Shown here one piece after another: positions 41,431-49,682 of a stretch of DNA of 64,000 nt. The position numbers and the translations under genes were made by a program. Under the pieces are notes generated by a model. The model had not been told where the DNA came from, searched no databases, and saw nothing but the letters and a program-made list of their open reading frames with translations. Position 1 is the stretch's first letter, and every line of letters starts with the position of its first letter. The stretch is from Streptomyces sp. NBC_01232. Lineage in GTDB: Bacteria; Actinomycetota; Actinomycetes; Streptomycetales; Streptomycetaceae. The stretch covers positions 26,158 through 90,157 of the forward strand of contig NZ_CP108519.1 of assembly GCF_035989885.1 (NCBI RefSeq). The letters are read 5' to 3'.

Positions 41431-41772
41431 ATGAGCCACTTCCTGATGAGCCTGCACACCCTTGCCACCGACCCCGGCATGGTCACTCTGGCCGACAAAG
41501 TCGGGCCCGTGCCCGACTTCGACCCGGCGCTGCCCGCTGCGGTCAACAACCCGACCAAGATGATCCTGGCCTGGACCGCCGGCGGCGGCCTGGCCCTCGC
41601 CGTGCTGGGCGGGCTCAGCGGATGGGCCCTCGTGGCGATCGGCCACAACACCGAGCGGGCCGCGCTGGCCGCACGCGGCAAGCAGAGCGTGCTGTGGAGC
41701 CTGATCGGCGCGGGCGGCATCGGTCTGACGTCCTCCCTGGTCCTGGCCGTCTTCACCATGACGAGTGCGTGA
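41431..41772 (+). CDS. Small T4SS membrane protein (VirB2/TrbC-like position)
   Basis: The 113-residue product has two hydrophobic helices, ILAWTAGGGLALAVLGGLSG and SLIGAGGIGLTSSLVLAVF, separated by a short basic loop (NTERAALAARGKQS). GACGAGG precedes ATG 41431. Two-helix proteins of this size at the head of a T4SS operon are usually pilin-like or inner-membrane components. It ends in a GTGA overlap with the next gene. Confidence 0.68.
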   Translation: MSHFLMSLHTLATDPGMVTLADKVGPVPDFDPALPAAVNNPTKMILAWTAGGGLALAVLGGLSGWALVAIGHNTERAALAARGKQSVLWSLIGAGGIGLTSSLVLAVFTMTSA

Positions 41773-42551
41773 GCGTGGACTCTTCGAACGGGCTCAAGGC
41801 CCGCAAGGCGCGGCTCATCCTCGCCGCCATCGTCATCGCCGTGGCCGCCCTGCTGGTCGCCGGTGGATTCACCGCCGCCACCCTGATGCAGGGCGACCCC
41901 GACGGGAAACCGCAGGCCGAGGCGAGTCCGTCCGCCGGCGCACCCGCGCCGACAGCTACTGGCGCGTCAGGCCCGATGACCCCGGAGAAGGGGAAGAAGA
42001 CCGAGCTCCGCAAGCCCACGGGGCAGAAGGACGGTGTGTCCACCGGCTTCCCGGGCTCCCCCAGCGGCGGGATCTCCGCCGTCGTCTACTTCTGGGAGGA
42101 GTACGCCTGGCTCGACGACGAGAAGGCCCACCAGCAGCTCACGGCCGTCGCATCCAAGGACTCCCCCGGATACGTCGACAAGCGGATCTCCGAGATCCGC
42201 ACGATGCGTGAAGCACTGGGCCTGCCCCCTTCCGGCGGCATTCCGGCCGACATCACCTTCACCACCGCGGTGCACGCCACCCGGGCCACCACCGTCAAGG
42301 CGCCCGGCCTGCCGGCCGGTGACGTGATGCAGGTCTGGCTCTCCTACGACCGCTTCGCCACCGGCCCCAAAGGCGGCCGCGACGAGAACCCCCTGCGCGG
42401 GGAGACCGTCGACTTCACCGTGAAGTGGCAGGACGGCACCTGGAAGTTCACCGACGAGTTCAACGAACTGCGGTCCTTCCCTGTCGCCTACGAGCCGACC
42501 AGCCCGTACGCCTGGAAAGACGGATGGGTCCAGGTCCGCCATGCCGACTGA
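41769..42551 (+). CDS. Membrane-anchored extracytoplasmic T4SS protein
   Basis: The 260-residue protein has an N-terminal anchor (LILAAIVIAVAALLVAGG), a Pro/Ala/Thr linker, then a soluble domain of about 170 residues with YFWEEYAWLDDEKAHQQL, VHATRATTV and VDFTVKWQDGTWKFTDEFN. Its layout (single span, external domain with alternating strands) recalls VirB8/TcpC-like proteins of Gram-positive T4SS, which bridge the membrane and wall. The match to that family is by shape and position only. It overlaps the VirB6-like gene by 11 bp. Confidence 0.65.
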   Translation: MSVDSSNGLKARKARLILAAIVIAVAALLVAGGFTAATLMQGDPDGKPQAEASPSAGAPAPTATGASGPMTPEKGKKTELRKPTGQKDGVSTGFPGSPSGGISAVVYFWEEYAWLDDEKAHQQLTAVASKDSPGYVDKRISEIRTMREALGLPPSGGIPADITFTTAVHATRATTVKAPGLPAGDVMQVWLSYDRFATGPKGGRDENPLRGETVDFTVKWQDGTWKFTDEFNELRSFPVAYEPTSPYAWKDGWVQVRHAD

Positions 42552-44379
42552 GCGCTTCCAGCGGATCTCCCGCGCACTCGTCCTGCTCTGCGCCCTGCTC
42601 TCATTCCTCAGCGCGGGTGCGACCCTGTCGATCGCCGTCGCCGCCGACGATCCGAAATACCACGCCACCGTCGGACCGCCCGATCCCATCCCCAAGGAGT
42701 GGGAACAGGAGACCGTCGGTCTCGACCCGAAGGGGAAGTACTGCCTGGTCGACCGGATCGACGACCGTGCCCTGTGCCGTCGGGCGGAGGCGGGCGAGCT
42801 GCCCGGCACCCTCCCCATCTGTGAGGGCGCCGACGGCAACGGGGCCAGGGACTGCTCTCCGGAAGACCAGAGCGAGGCCGAGATCCGTCGCCTGGAGGAG
42901 TGGCGCAAGGCCGCGAACAAGCAGGCGAAGAACTACGAGAAGCTCAACGAATACATGACCGACTGTGTGGTGAACAGGAAAATTCCGTTCACCGCATGCA
43001 GGTGGTACGGGGAGAAGAAGTTCCCGGAGGAGTCCTCCGGGCTGCTGGACTGGGTCGCAGGTAAATTCTCCGAATTCGCCTCCAATGCACTGAAAGAGGC
43101 TGCTTCCTACATCGGGAAGTCGGTCGTCTGGCTGCTGTCCTCGTTCGCGGAGATCTTCAACGACACATCCTCGATCGACCTGAGCAAGACCGGAGTCGGG
43201 AAGGTCACCGCGATGATGACCTCGCTTTCCGCGGTCCTCGCCGTCTTCCTGCTCCTGATCCAGTTCGGGAAGGTGACCGTCAGCCACGACGGTGGGCCGG
43301 CTGCGACCGCGCTGCTCGGCCTGGGCAAGTGGGCCGTCATCTCCTCCGTCTACCTGCTCGTCGCGCAGACCGCCCTGGACTGGTCCGACGTGGTATCGAC
43401 CTGGATCATCAACAAGACCTTCGAGGGCGGCGGCAGCGGCGACGACGGGGCTACGAAGGCGATGCAGGATCAGCTCGGCACCCTCTTCGGCGGCCTGATC
43501 ACAGGAGGCGGCGGTACCGCCACTGTCGGCGGCGCGCTCATCGCCGGCGAGACCGTGGCGACTTCCGCGGTCGGCGTCATCATCGTCATGGGCATCGTCT
43601 GCATCCTGGCGATTGCCGCCCTGTGGGTGGAGATGCTCATGCGGCAGGTCGGCATCGTGATCATCATCGCGACCATGCCCATCACCCTCGCGGGGCAGCT
43701 CTCCGACGCCACCGCCGAGTGGTGGCCCAAGGCCCGTAACGCCTTCACCGCCCTGGTCCTGATGAAGCCCGCGATCGTCACGGTGTTCTCCATCGGCTTC
43801 TTCGCCATGGCCGAGGGCAAGGGCGTGCAGAACATGCTCGTCGGATTCGTCATGTTCCTGGCCGCGTGTTTCTGCTGGCCGGTCCTGGCGAAGTTCATGA
43901 CATTCACGACCAATGGCGCGGGGAGTTCCATGGCGTCGGGGTGGATCAGCGCGATCGGCTCCTCCGCCTCCTCGTCCTCCGGCGGATACCGTCCCGACCC
44001 CAGCGGCGCCGGAGCGGTCGGCGGTGGCGTCGGCTACACCAAGGCCCTGGAAGCCGAGAACTCCACGCCTGCGGCGGCTCCCGCAGCATCGGGCGGAGTG
44101 GGCGGCGCGGTGAAGTCCGCGGCCCGCTTCGGCGGCAAGGCCATGGGCGTGGCCGCCTTCGGCCTGCAGGTGGTGGCGGCAGGCAAGGACTCCCTGGAGT
44201 CCGGACTGTCCAACACGGCCGCCCACGCAGGCCTCGACCAGGGCGCGGGCGGCGGACGGCATGTCGTGATCGCCCCGCGCCGCGGAGGGGGACCTGCGCC
44301 CGCTCCGATCGGCGCGCCGTCCGAGGTACCGCCGGACCCGCAGCCCGTACCGGCCCCTTCCGCGAACGACGAGGGATGA
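42541..44379 (+). CDS. VirB6/TrbL-like polytopic channel protein
   Basis: The 612-residue protein has a signal peptide (ALVLLCALLSFLSAGATLS), a Cys-containing external region (about 35-170), then about six membrane helices between 190 and 470 (LLSSFAEIF, SLSAVLAVFLLLIQF, VISSVYLLVAQ, VGVIIVMGIVCILAIAAL, VGIVIIIATMPITL, FVMFLAACFCWPVL). A Gly/Ala/Pro-rich tail of about 140 residues follows. This is the form of the polytopic channel component of actinobacterial T4SS. It is followed 1 bp later by the SCO6880-type gene. Confidence 0.82.
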   Translation: MPTERFQRISRALVLLCALLSFLSAGATLSIAVAADDPKYHATVGPPDPIPKEWEQETVGLDPKGKYCLVDRIDDRALCRRAEAGELPGTLPICEGADGNGARDCSPEDQSEAEIRRLEEWRKAANKQAKNYEKLNEYMTDCVVNRKIPFTACRWYGEKKFPEESSGLLDWVAGKFSEFASNALKEAASYIGKSVVWLLSSFAEIFNDTSSIDLSKTGVGKVTAMMTSLSAVLAVFLLLIQFGKVTVSHDGGPAATALLGLGKWAVISSVYLLVAQTALDWSDVVSTWIINKTFEGGGSGDDGATKAMQDQLGTLFGGLITGGGGTATVGGALIAGETVATSAVGVIIVMGIVCILAIAALWVEMLMRQVGIVIIIATMPITLAGQLSDATAEWWPKARNAFTALVLMKPAIVTVFSIGFFAMAEGKGVQNMLVGFVMFLAACFCWPVLAKFMTFTTNGAGSSMASGWISAIGSSASSSSGGYRPDPSGAGAVGGGVGYTKALEAENSTPAAAPAASGGVGGAVKSAARFGGKAMGVAAFGLQVVAAGKDSLESGLSNTAAHAGLDQGAGGGRHVVIAPRRGGGPAPAPIGAPSEVPPDPQPVPAPSANDEG

Positions 44380-44380
44380 C

Positions 44381-45901
44381 ATGTCACAACCCGTTTCCTA
44401 CGGAGGCTGGCAGTCCGAGACGACCGGCTTTATGGGACGCCTGTCCGGACCAGGTTTCGCCATGGTTGCCGCAGCCTCCCTGCTCGCTCTCATGCCGTTC
44501 AACGTCGGCTGGCAGGCCGCGTTCGTGTGCGTGCCCCTCGCGCTGCTCCTGCTCGCGCTCGCCTTCGGGCGGGTCTCGGGGCTCAGCGCAGACGAATGGA
44601 TCTCTCTCGCAGTAAGGCACCAGATCTCCGTGGCTACCCGACGCAACCTCTTCTTCTCCGGCGCCTTCGCGCCCCGCTCCGCCAAGACGGGGCGCCAGCC
44701 GATGGACCTGCCCGGCGTCCTGGCCCGGCTGCGGATCCTGGAGGCACCCGACGGGCTCGGCGGCCAGCTCGGCGTCGTCCACGACCCCGTGGCCGGCACC
44801 TACAGCGCCATCGCCCGCGTCTCCTTCCCCGGTCTCGCCCTGGTCGACACCGACAAGCAGGCCTCGCGCGTGGCGTCCTGGGCCCAGTTCCTGCGGTCCT
44901 ACTGCACCGAGGACTCGCCCGTCACCCGGATTGCCGTGCACCAGCGGTGCCTGCCCGACGACGGCGCCGCCCTGGCCTCCTGGACCGCCCGCCACGTCAC
45001 CGCCGACGCACCGGCCGCCGCGGTGACCGCCCTCGCCGAGCTGATGGACGGCGCCGGGCCGGCCGCAGCCACGCGTGAGACATACCTGACGGTCACCCTC
45101 TCCAGCGCCCGGGCCCGCCTCGCCATCAAGGGCGCGGGCGGCGGCCAGACCGGGGCCGCCGCCGTCCTCGTACGCGAACTGCACGCGATGGGCCAGGCCC
45201 TGTCCACCGCCAGCCTGCAGGTCACCGAGTGGCTCCCGCCCCGGCGGGTGGCCGCGACGGTGCGGACCGCGTACGACCCCGAGTCACAGCAGATGCTCGC
45301 CACCCGTACCGCCGCCGCCCAGGCCCCCGACTGGACCGGCACCGCTCCGGGCGTCGACGTCGACCTCGCCGGGCCCGCGGCCGCTGAGACGGCCTGGGGC
45401 GTCTACCGGCACGACGGTGCCTGGTCGGTGTCCTACCAGGTGCGGACCTGGCCGCAGGCCGCCGTGTACGCGACGATCCTGCAGCCGCTGCTGCGCCCGC
45501 GGCAGAACGCGAGGCGCTCGATGACCCTGCTCTACGAGCCGATCGGACCGCGCCGCGCCCGCCAGGAGCTCGCCCGCGACAAGGCCAAGCGGAGCTCCGC
45601 CCGCCACCTGCGCGCCAAGTCGGGCCGGGACGAGAGCGAGGACGAGCGCCGCGAGGAGGCCATCTCCCGGCAGCAGGACGCCGCCCGCGCCTCCGGCCAG
45701 GGCGTCATGCGGATGACCGCCGTCCTGACCGTGACCGTCACCGAGCTCGACGAGCTGGAGACCGCCTGCGCCGAACTGCAGGCCGACGCGGCCGCCTCCG
45801 GGCTGGAGGTCCGCCGCATGTGGGGGGCCCAGGACACCGGATTCGCCACCGGAGCCCTGCCGCTGGGCCAGGGACTGCCCGACCGACGGATGGGATTCTG
45901 A
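44381..45901 (+). CDS. SCO6880-type T4SS protein with PrgI-like N terminus
   Basis: The 506-residue protein has two membrane helices near the N terminus (AMVAAASLLALMPFNV, AFVCVPLALLLLALAFG), as in PrgI domains, then a large soluble region with GVVHDPVAGTYSAIARVSFP and AWGVYRHDGAWSVSYQVRTW and a basic helical segment. This combination is that of the SCO6880 family, found only in actinobacterial conjugation clusters and related by structure to the N-terminal part of VirB4 (which is missing from the ATPase encoded next). It lacks Walker motifs. TGATG joins it to that gene. Confidence 0.85.
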   Translation: MSQPVSYGGWQSETTGFMGRLSGPGFAMVAAASLLALMPFNVGWQAAFVCVPLALLLLALAFGRVSGLSADEWISLAVRHQISVATRRNLFFSGAFAPRSAKTGRQPMDLPGVLARLRILEAPDGLGGQLGVVHDPVAGTYSAIARVSFPGLALVDTDKQASRVASWAQFLRSYCTEDSPVTRIAVHQRCLPDDGAALASWTARHVTADAPAAAVTALAELMDGAGPAAATRETYLTVTLSSARARLAIKGAGGGQTGAAAVLVRELHAMGQALSTASLQVTEWLPPRRVAATVRTAYDPESQQMLATRTAAAQAPDWTGTAPGVDVDLAGPAAAETAWGVYRHDGAWSVSYQVRTWPQAAVYATILQPLLRPRQNARRSMTLLYEPIGPRRARQELARDKAKRSSARHLRAKSGRDESEDERREEAISRQQDAARASGQGVMRMTAVLTVTVTELDELETACAELQADAAASGLEVRRMWGAQDTGFATGALPLGQGLPDRRMGF

Positions 45902-47451
45902 TGGGCCTCTTCTCCCGCCGCCCGGCGGGCGACACCCTGCTGGAGGCCATCGGCATCGACGAGGCCGCCGGCATCGCCGACCGCCCGCCCGTGCCTGTCC
46001 CTGCGCAGAAGACCGCTCGCGAGCAGCGCCGCGAACGCCTACTCGAAGACCCTGAGACGGCCATGAGGGTGGCCCCGAGGAAGGGCTGGACCCGCCCCTT
46101 CGCGGGCCGGGCTGCCTCGATGCCCCGCACCGAAGTCGTCCGCGCGGACACGGCGAACGCCGCCGGGATATACCCCTACCTCCACGCCGCGAGCCTGCCG
46201 CCCATCGGCGCGTACATCGGCCGCAACGTCCTGACCACGGAAGCTTTCAGCGCGCATCCTGCGGTCTGGGTGAAGGAGGGCCTGTGCACCAATCCCAACG
46301 TCATGATCACCGGCATCCCGGGATCGGGTAAGAGCGCGCACGTCAAGGCGTTGTCCCTGAGGCTGATGGCCTTCGGCCACCGCACCCTGATCGCCGGAGA
46401 CGTCAAGGGCGAGTACCAGGCCATGTGCCGCCACCTCGGCGTGGAGCCCGTTCGCCTCGGCCCCGGCCTGCCCGGGCGGCTGAACCCCCTGGACGCCGGC
46501 CCGCTGGGCGTCGGCCTCGACCTCATCAGGGACCCCGCCGAGCTCAAATCCCGCCTGACCGAGATCCACCGGCGCCGCCTGACCCTGCTCAAGGCGTTGC
46601 TGGAACTCCAGCTGCGCCGCACCCTGCAGCCCCAGGAGGAGGAGGCACTCGACGTCGCCGTACGCGAGGTCACCGGCGAACTGCACGGCACTACCCGCCT
46701 CGCCGTGCCCACCATCCCGCTCGTCTACGACCGCCTGCGCGACCCCACCGACGAGATGGCCCGAGAACTCCGCATCCGCGACGGGGAAGTCCAGCGGGCC
46801 CGGGAGCAGATGGCCTCCATCCGCTCCGCCCTCGGCGGGATGGTCACCGGGCACCTGGGCGGCCTCTTCGACGAGGCGACGTCCATCGACCTGGACTGGG
46901 ACGCCCCCATCCAGTCCGTCGACATCTCCGCCCTGCAGGAGTACGGCGACGAAACCGTCGCGATGGTGCTGTCCTGCGTCTCGACCTGGGCGCAATCGGC
47001 GATCGACCAGCCCGGACAGAAGCCGTGGATCGTCGTACGCGACGAGCTCTGGCGACAGATGCGTTCCGGCGGCGCCACGATGGTGAAGAAGATCGACAGC
47101 GACCTCCGGCTGTCACGGGCGACCGGCACCATCCAAGTCCTCGCCACCCACCGCCTCTCGGACTTCGAGAGCGTGGGCGCGGCCGGCTCCGAGGCCGTCG
47201 CCATCGCCCGCGACCTCATCGCCAGCTGCGAGACCCGCATCCAGCTCGCCCAGGACACCCGGCCCCTGCAGATCACCCGCGAGGCCATCGGACTGACCGA
47301 CTCCGAATGCCGGCTCATCGGCTCATGGGGCGCAGGCCAGAGAGGCCGCGCCCTCTGGAAGGTCGGGCGCGGCGGCGGGCACGCGGTCCAGCTGATGCTC
47401 TCCCGCACCGAGGAAAGGCTGTTCGAGACCGACGAGAAGATGGTGATCTGA
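45901..47451 (+). CDS. VirB4-like T4SS ATPase
   Basis: The 516-residue ATPase powers assembly of the secretion channel. Walker A is GIPGSGKSAH at about 138-147; an AGDVKGEY segment follows, as in VirB4/TraC proteins, and later WIVVRDELWRQM (Walker B with RDE) and ATHRLSDFE. It lacks the N-terminal half present in full VirB4 (about 800 residues), which the preceding SCO6880-type gene probably supplies. The ATG overlaps the previous stop, and its own stop overlaps the coupling protein start, so the genes are tightly coupled. Confidence 0.88.
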   Translation: MGLFSRRPAGDTLLEAIGIDEAAGIADRPPVPVPAQKTAREQRRERLLEDPETAMRVAPRKGWTRPFAGRAASMPRTEVVRADTANAAGIYPYLHAASLPPIGAYIGRNVLTTEAFSAHPAVWVKEGLCTNPNVMITGIPGSGKSAHVKALSLRLMAFGHRTLIAGDVKGEYQAMCRHLGVEPVRLGPGLPGRLNPLDAGPLGVGLDLIRDPAELKSRLTEIHRRRLTLLKALLELQLRRTLQPQEEEALDVAVREVTGELHGTTRLAVPTIPLVYDRLRDPTDEMARELRIRDGEVQRAREQMASIRSALGGMVTGHLGGLFDEATSIDLDWDAPIQSVDISALQEYGDETVAMVLSCVSTWAQSAIDQPGQKPWIVVRDELWRQMRSGGATMVKKIDSDLRLSRATGTIQVLATHRLSDFESVGAAGSEAVAIARDLIASCETRIQLAQDTRPLQITREAIGLTDSECRLIGSWGAGQRGRALWKVGRGGGHAVQLMLSRTEERLFETDEKMVI

Positions 47452-49133
47452 TGGCCGAGCGCACCGGCCCGTCCGCCGCCGGACTCGACGACAACACGCT
47501 GCTCGCCGCGTACGGCGCGGGCCTGGTCGTCACGATCGGCGGCTCCGTCCTGCTCGCCGGACCCCTCGCCGGACTGCTCTCCGGCAACGGCTGGATTGGC
47601 AGCTCGGACAGCGTTCCCATCACCGTCATCTCAGCCCTGGTCAAGGGCCCCGCCTCCGTCTACCAGCCGGCCCCGCCCCCCTGGCTGTTCTACGCGCTCA
47701 CCGTGTTCCTCGTGCTCGCCCTGGGCGCCGTGATCGTCAAGGTCGCCAGCGCGGTGTCGTTCGGCGGGCGTACCGGGGGCGCCCAGTGGGGTGGAGCGAA
47801 GATCGAGCGGAAGATGTCCGCCCACAACGACCCCGGCAAGCGGGTCAACCGCATCACAGCCGGCCGCGGCCTGCGCACCAGGAAGGTCGTGGCCGCCCAG
47901 CCCAACATCAGCGCCACCGTGTTCGGGGTGCCCGGTTCGTCGAAGACCACCGGCCTGGTCTTGCCGAACGCGTCCGAGTGGGAAGGGCCGCTGGTGGTCA
48001 CCACCACCAAGGCGGCCGACCTCGACGTCATCTACGCCCGCCGCCGCTACTTCGGCCCGGTCTGGGTCATCGCCCCGGCCGGCATCCCCGGCCGGGCCAG
48101 CGACCACTGGTCGCCGGTCGAGTACTGCACCGACGCTAAGGCCGCCGACCGGATGGCCTCCTGGCTTGCCGAGGCCTCCTCCTCCGGCGACGACAAGCGG
48201 GCCGCCCCCTGGATCGACCAGGCCAAGAGCGTCCTCAAGGGCATCCTGCTAGCCGCCCGCCTCTCCGGCGGCGGCATCTCCGACATGCGCCGCTGGATCT
48301 CCCTGGGCAAGGACGCCGTCGACCACGTCCGCGCGATCCTCCTCGCCCACGGATTCAACGACGTCGCCGACGACTACGCCTCTCCCTGGCTGCGCCTGCA
48401 CGAGGACGGCATCGGATCCATCCAGTTCAGCCTCAACGTCCTGGCCCGCGTCTTCGCCGACGAGGAGGTCCGCGAGACCTGCTCCCACAGTGACTTCACC
48501 TTCGAGGAGTGGCTCGACAAGCGGGGCACCATCTGCATCATCGCCTCCGAGGCCGACGCGGACCGCTTCGCCCCGCTCATCAGCTCCCTGATCGCCGGAG
48601 CCATCCACGCCGCCGAGACCCGCTACAACACGCACGGCAAGCCCATCGACCCGAGCGTCGGCATCCTCGTCGACGAGGCCGGCAACATGCTCCGCTACCC
48701 CCGGCTGCCCAACATCCTGACCACCGGCCGCGGCATGGGCATCACCATGCTGACCGTCTGGCACGACCTGTCCCAGCTCCGCGAGTCCCTGGGCGTGCAG
48801 AAGGCCAACACCGTCCTGTCCGCGAGCGGCCTGCGCATGCTGCTGCCCGGATGCGGCGACCTGGAGACCTTGAGGTACTTCTCCGGCCTGTACGGACGGA
48901 CCGAGGTCATGAAGACCAGCCACGGCCGCTCCAGGGGCGAGCACTCCACCAACACGCAGGCCACCGAGACCGACCTCGCGCCGGTCCACTCCCTGCAGCA
49001 GCTCCCCGACTTCACCGCGATCGCCCAGTACACCAACCTGCCGCCGATCAAGGTGAGGATGCGCCTCACCTTCCGCGACAAGGATCTCAAGAAGCTCCTC
49101 GCCGAGCCCAAGGCCAGCCCCACCAAGAAGTAG
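47451..49133 (+). CDS. VirD4/TraG type IV coupling protein
   Basis: The 560-residue protein would deliver the relaxase-DNA complex to the channel. Two membrane helices occupy about 20-95 (LVVTIGGSVLLAGPLAGLL, LFYALTVFLVLALGAVIV). Walker A is GVPGSSKTTG at about 159-168, and Walker B is GILVDEAGNM at about 403; ILTTGRGMGITMLTVWHDLSQ is the conserved TraG segment. It ends with a basic DKDLKKLL tail. It is probably the partner of the MobF relaxase encoded at 31.6 kb. Confidence 0.9.
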   Translation: MAERTGPSAAGLDDNTLLAAYGAGLVVTIGGSVLLAGPLAGLLSGNGWIGSSDSVPITVISALVKGPASVYQPAPPPWLFYALTVFLVLALGAVIVKVASAVSFGGRTGGAQWGGAKIERKMSAHNDPGKRVNRITAGRGLRTRKVVAAQPNISATVFGVPGSSKTTGLVLPNASEWEGPLVVTTTKAADLDVIYARRRYFGPVWVIAPAGIPGRASDHWSPVEYCTDAKAADRMASWLAEASSSGDDKRAAPWIDQAKSVLKGILLAARLSGGGISDMRRWISLGKDAVDHVRAILLAHGFNDVADDYASPWLRLHEDGIGSIQFSLNVLARVFADEEVRETCSHSDFTFEEWLDKRGTICIIASEADADRFAPLISSLIAGAIHAAETRYNTHGKPIDPSVGILVDEAGNMLRYPRLPNILTTGRGMGITMLTVWHDLSQLRESLGVQKANTVLSASGLRMLLPGCGDLETLRYFSGLYGRTEVMKTSHGRSRGEHSTNTQATETDLAPVHSLQQLPDFTAIAQYTNLPPIKVRMRLTFRDKDLKKLLAEPKASPTKK

Positions 49134-49156
49134 CCGACGACCGCCAGGAGACCTAC

Positions 49157-49672
49157 GTGCCCGACCCGCTGAACCCCGCCGACCTCTGGCCGACGCCGCC
49201 CGGGGCCGCCCAGAAGACCGAGCCGCAGCGCTGGGTGTGGGCGGCCATGGAACCCAAGGAGCGGCGGATCCGGATGCGCGAACTCGGCGGATGGGTCGAC
49301 TGGCTCCGCCGGACGTTCGAGCTCCACAACGCGATCACGCACTGCTGGTACCGGCACCCCGCCGTTGTCGAGCACCTCACCGCGCTCTACGCGGGCTGGA
49401 TGCGCACCTACGCCGGAGAAGAGGCACCCGGGCGCGAGCTCGCCGAAGCCGACTGGATCAACACCCTGCACGCCTTCGTACCGCGCCTGCAGCTCGCCGC
49501 CTGCGCGACCGGCACCCACCAGGAACCGCCGCTCATCGTTCCCCCGCCTGCTCGCAGCCACGAGGACTTCGAGCTGTACCTGAACCTCTCCGACGCGACC
49601 AGCGCCTCGGCCGTCCACCCGGCGGCCGCCGAGCTCAGCCGCCACGAAGCCGAGCTGAACGCGCCGCTCTAG
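49157..49672 (+). CDS. DUF-type protein after coupling protein
   Basis: The 171-residue protein is soluble, with PQRWVWAAMEPKERRIRM and WLRRTFELHNAITHCWYRHP, a Trp-rich helical domain conserved at this place in Streptomyces T4SS clusters. GTG 49157 is preceded by AGGAG. It sits 23 bp after the coupling protein gene and 10 bp before the giant methyltransferase-helicase gene, so is in the same operon. The function is unknown; contact with the coupling protein is plausible. Confidence 0.7.
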   Translation: MPDPLNPADLWPTPPGAAQKTEPQRWVWAAMEPKERRIRMRELGGWVDWLRRTFELHNAITHCWYRHPAVVEHLTALYAGWMRTYAGEEAPGRELAEADWINTLHAFVPRLQLAACATGTHQEPPLIVPPPARSHEDFELYLNLSDATSASAVHPAAAELSRHEAELNAPL

Positions 49673-49682
49673 AGGAGGCCTT

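Noticed and set aside
42601..44382. A 593-codon minus-strand frame opposite the VirB6-like gene
   Set aside because: It is a His/Gly/Arg-rich antisense shadow of a membrane protein gene in a clear plus-strand operon.
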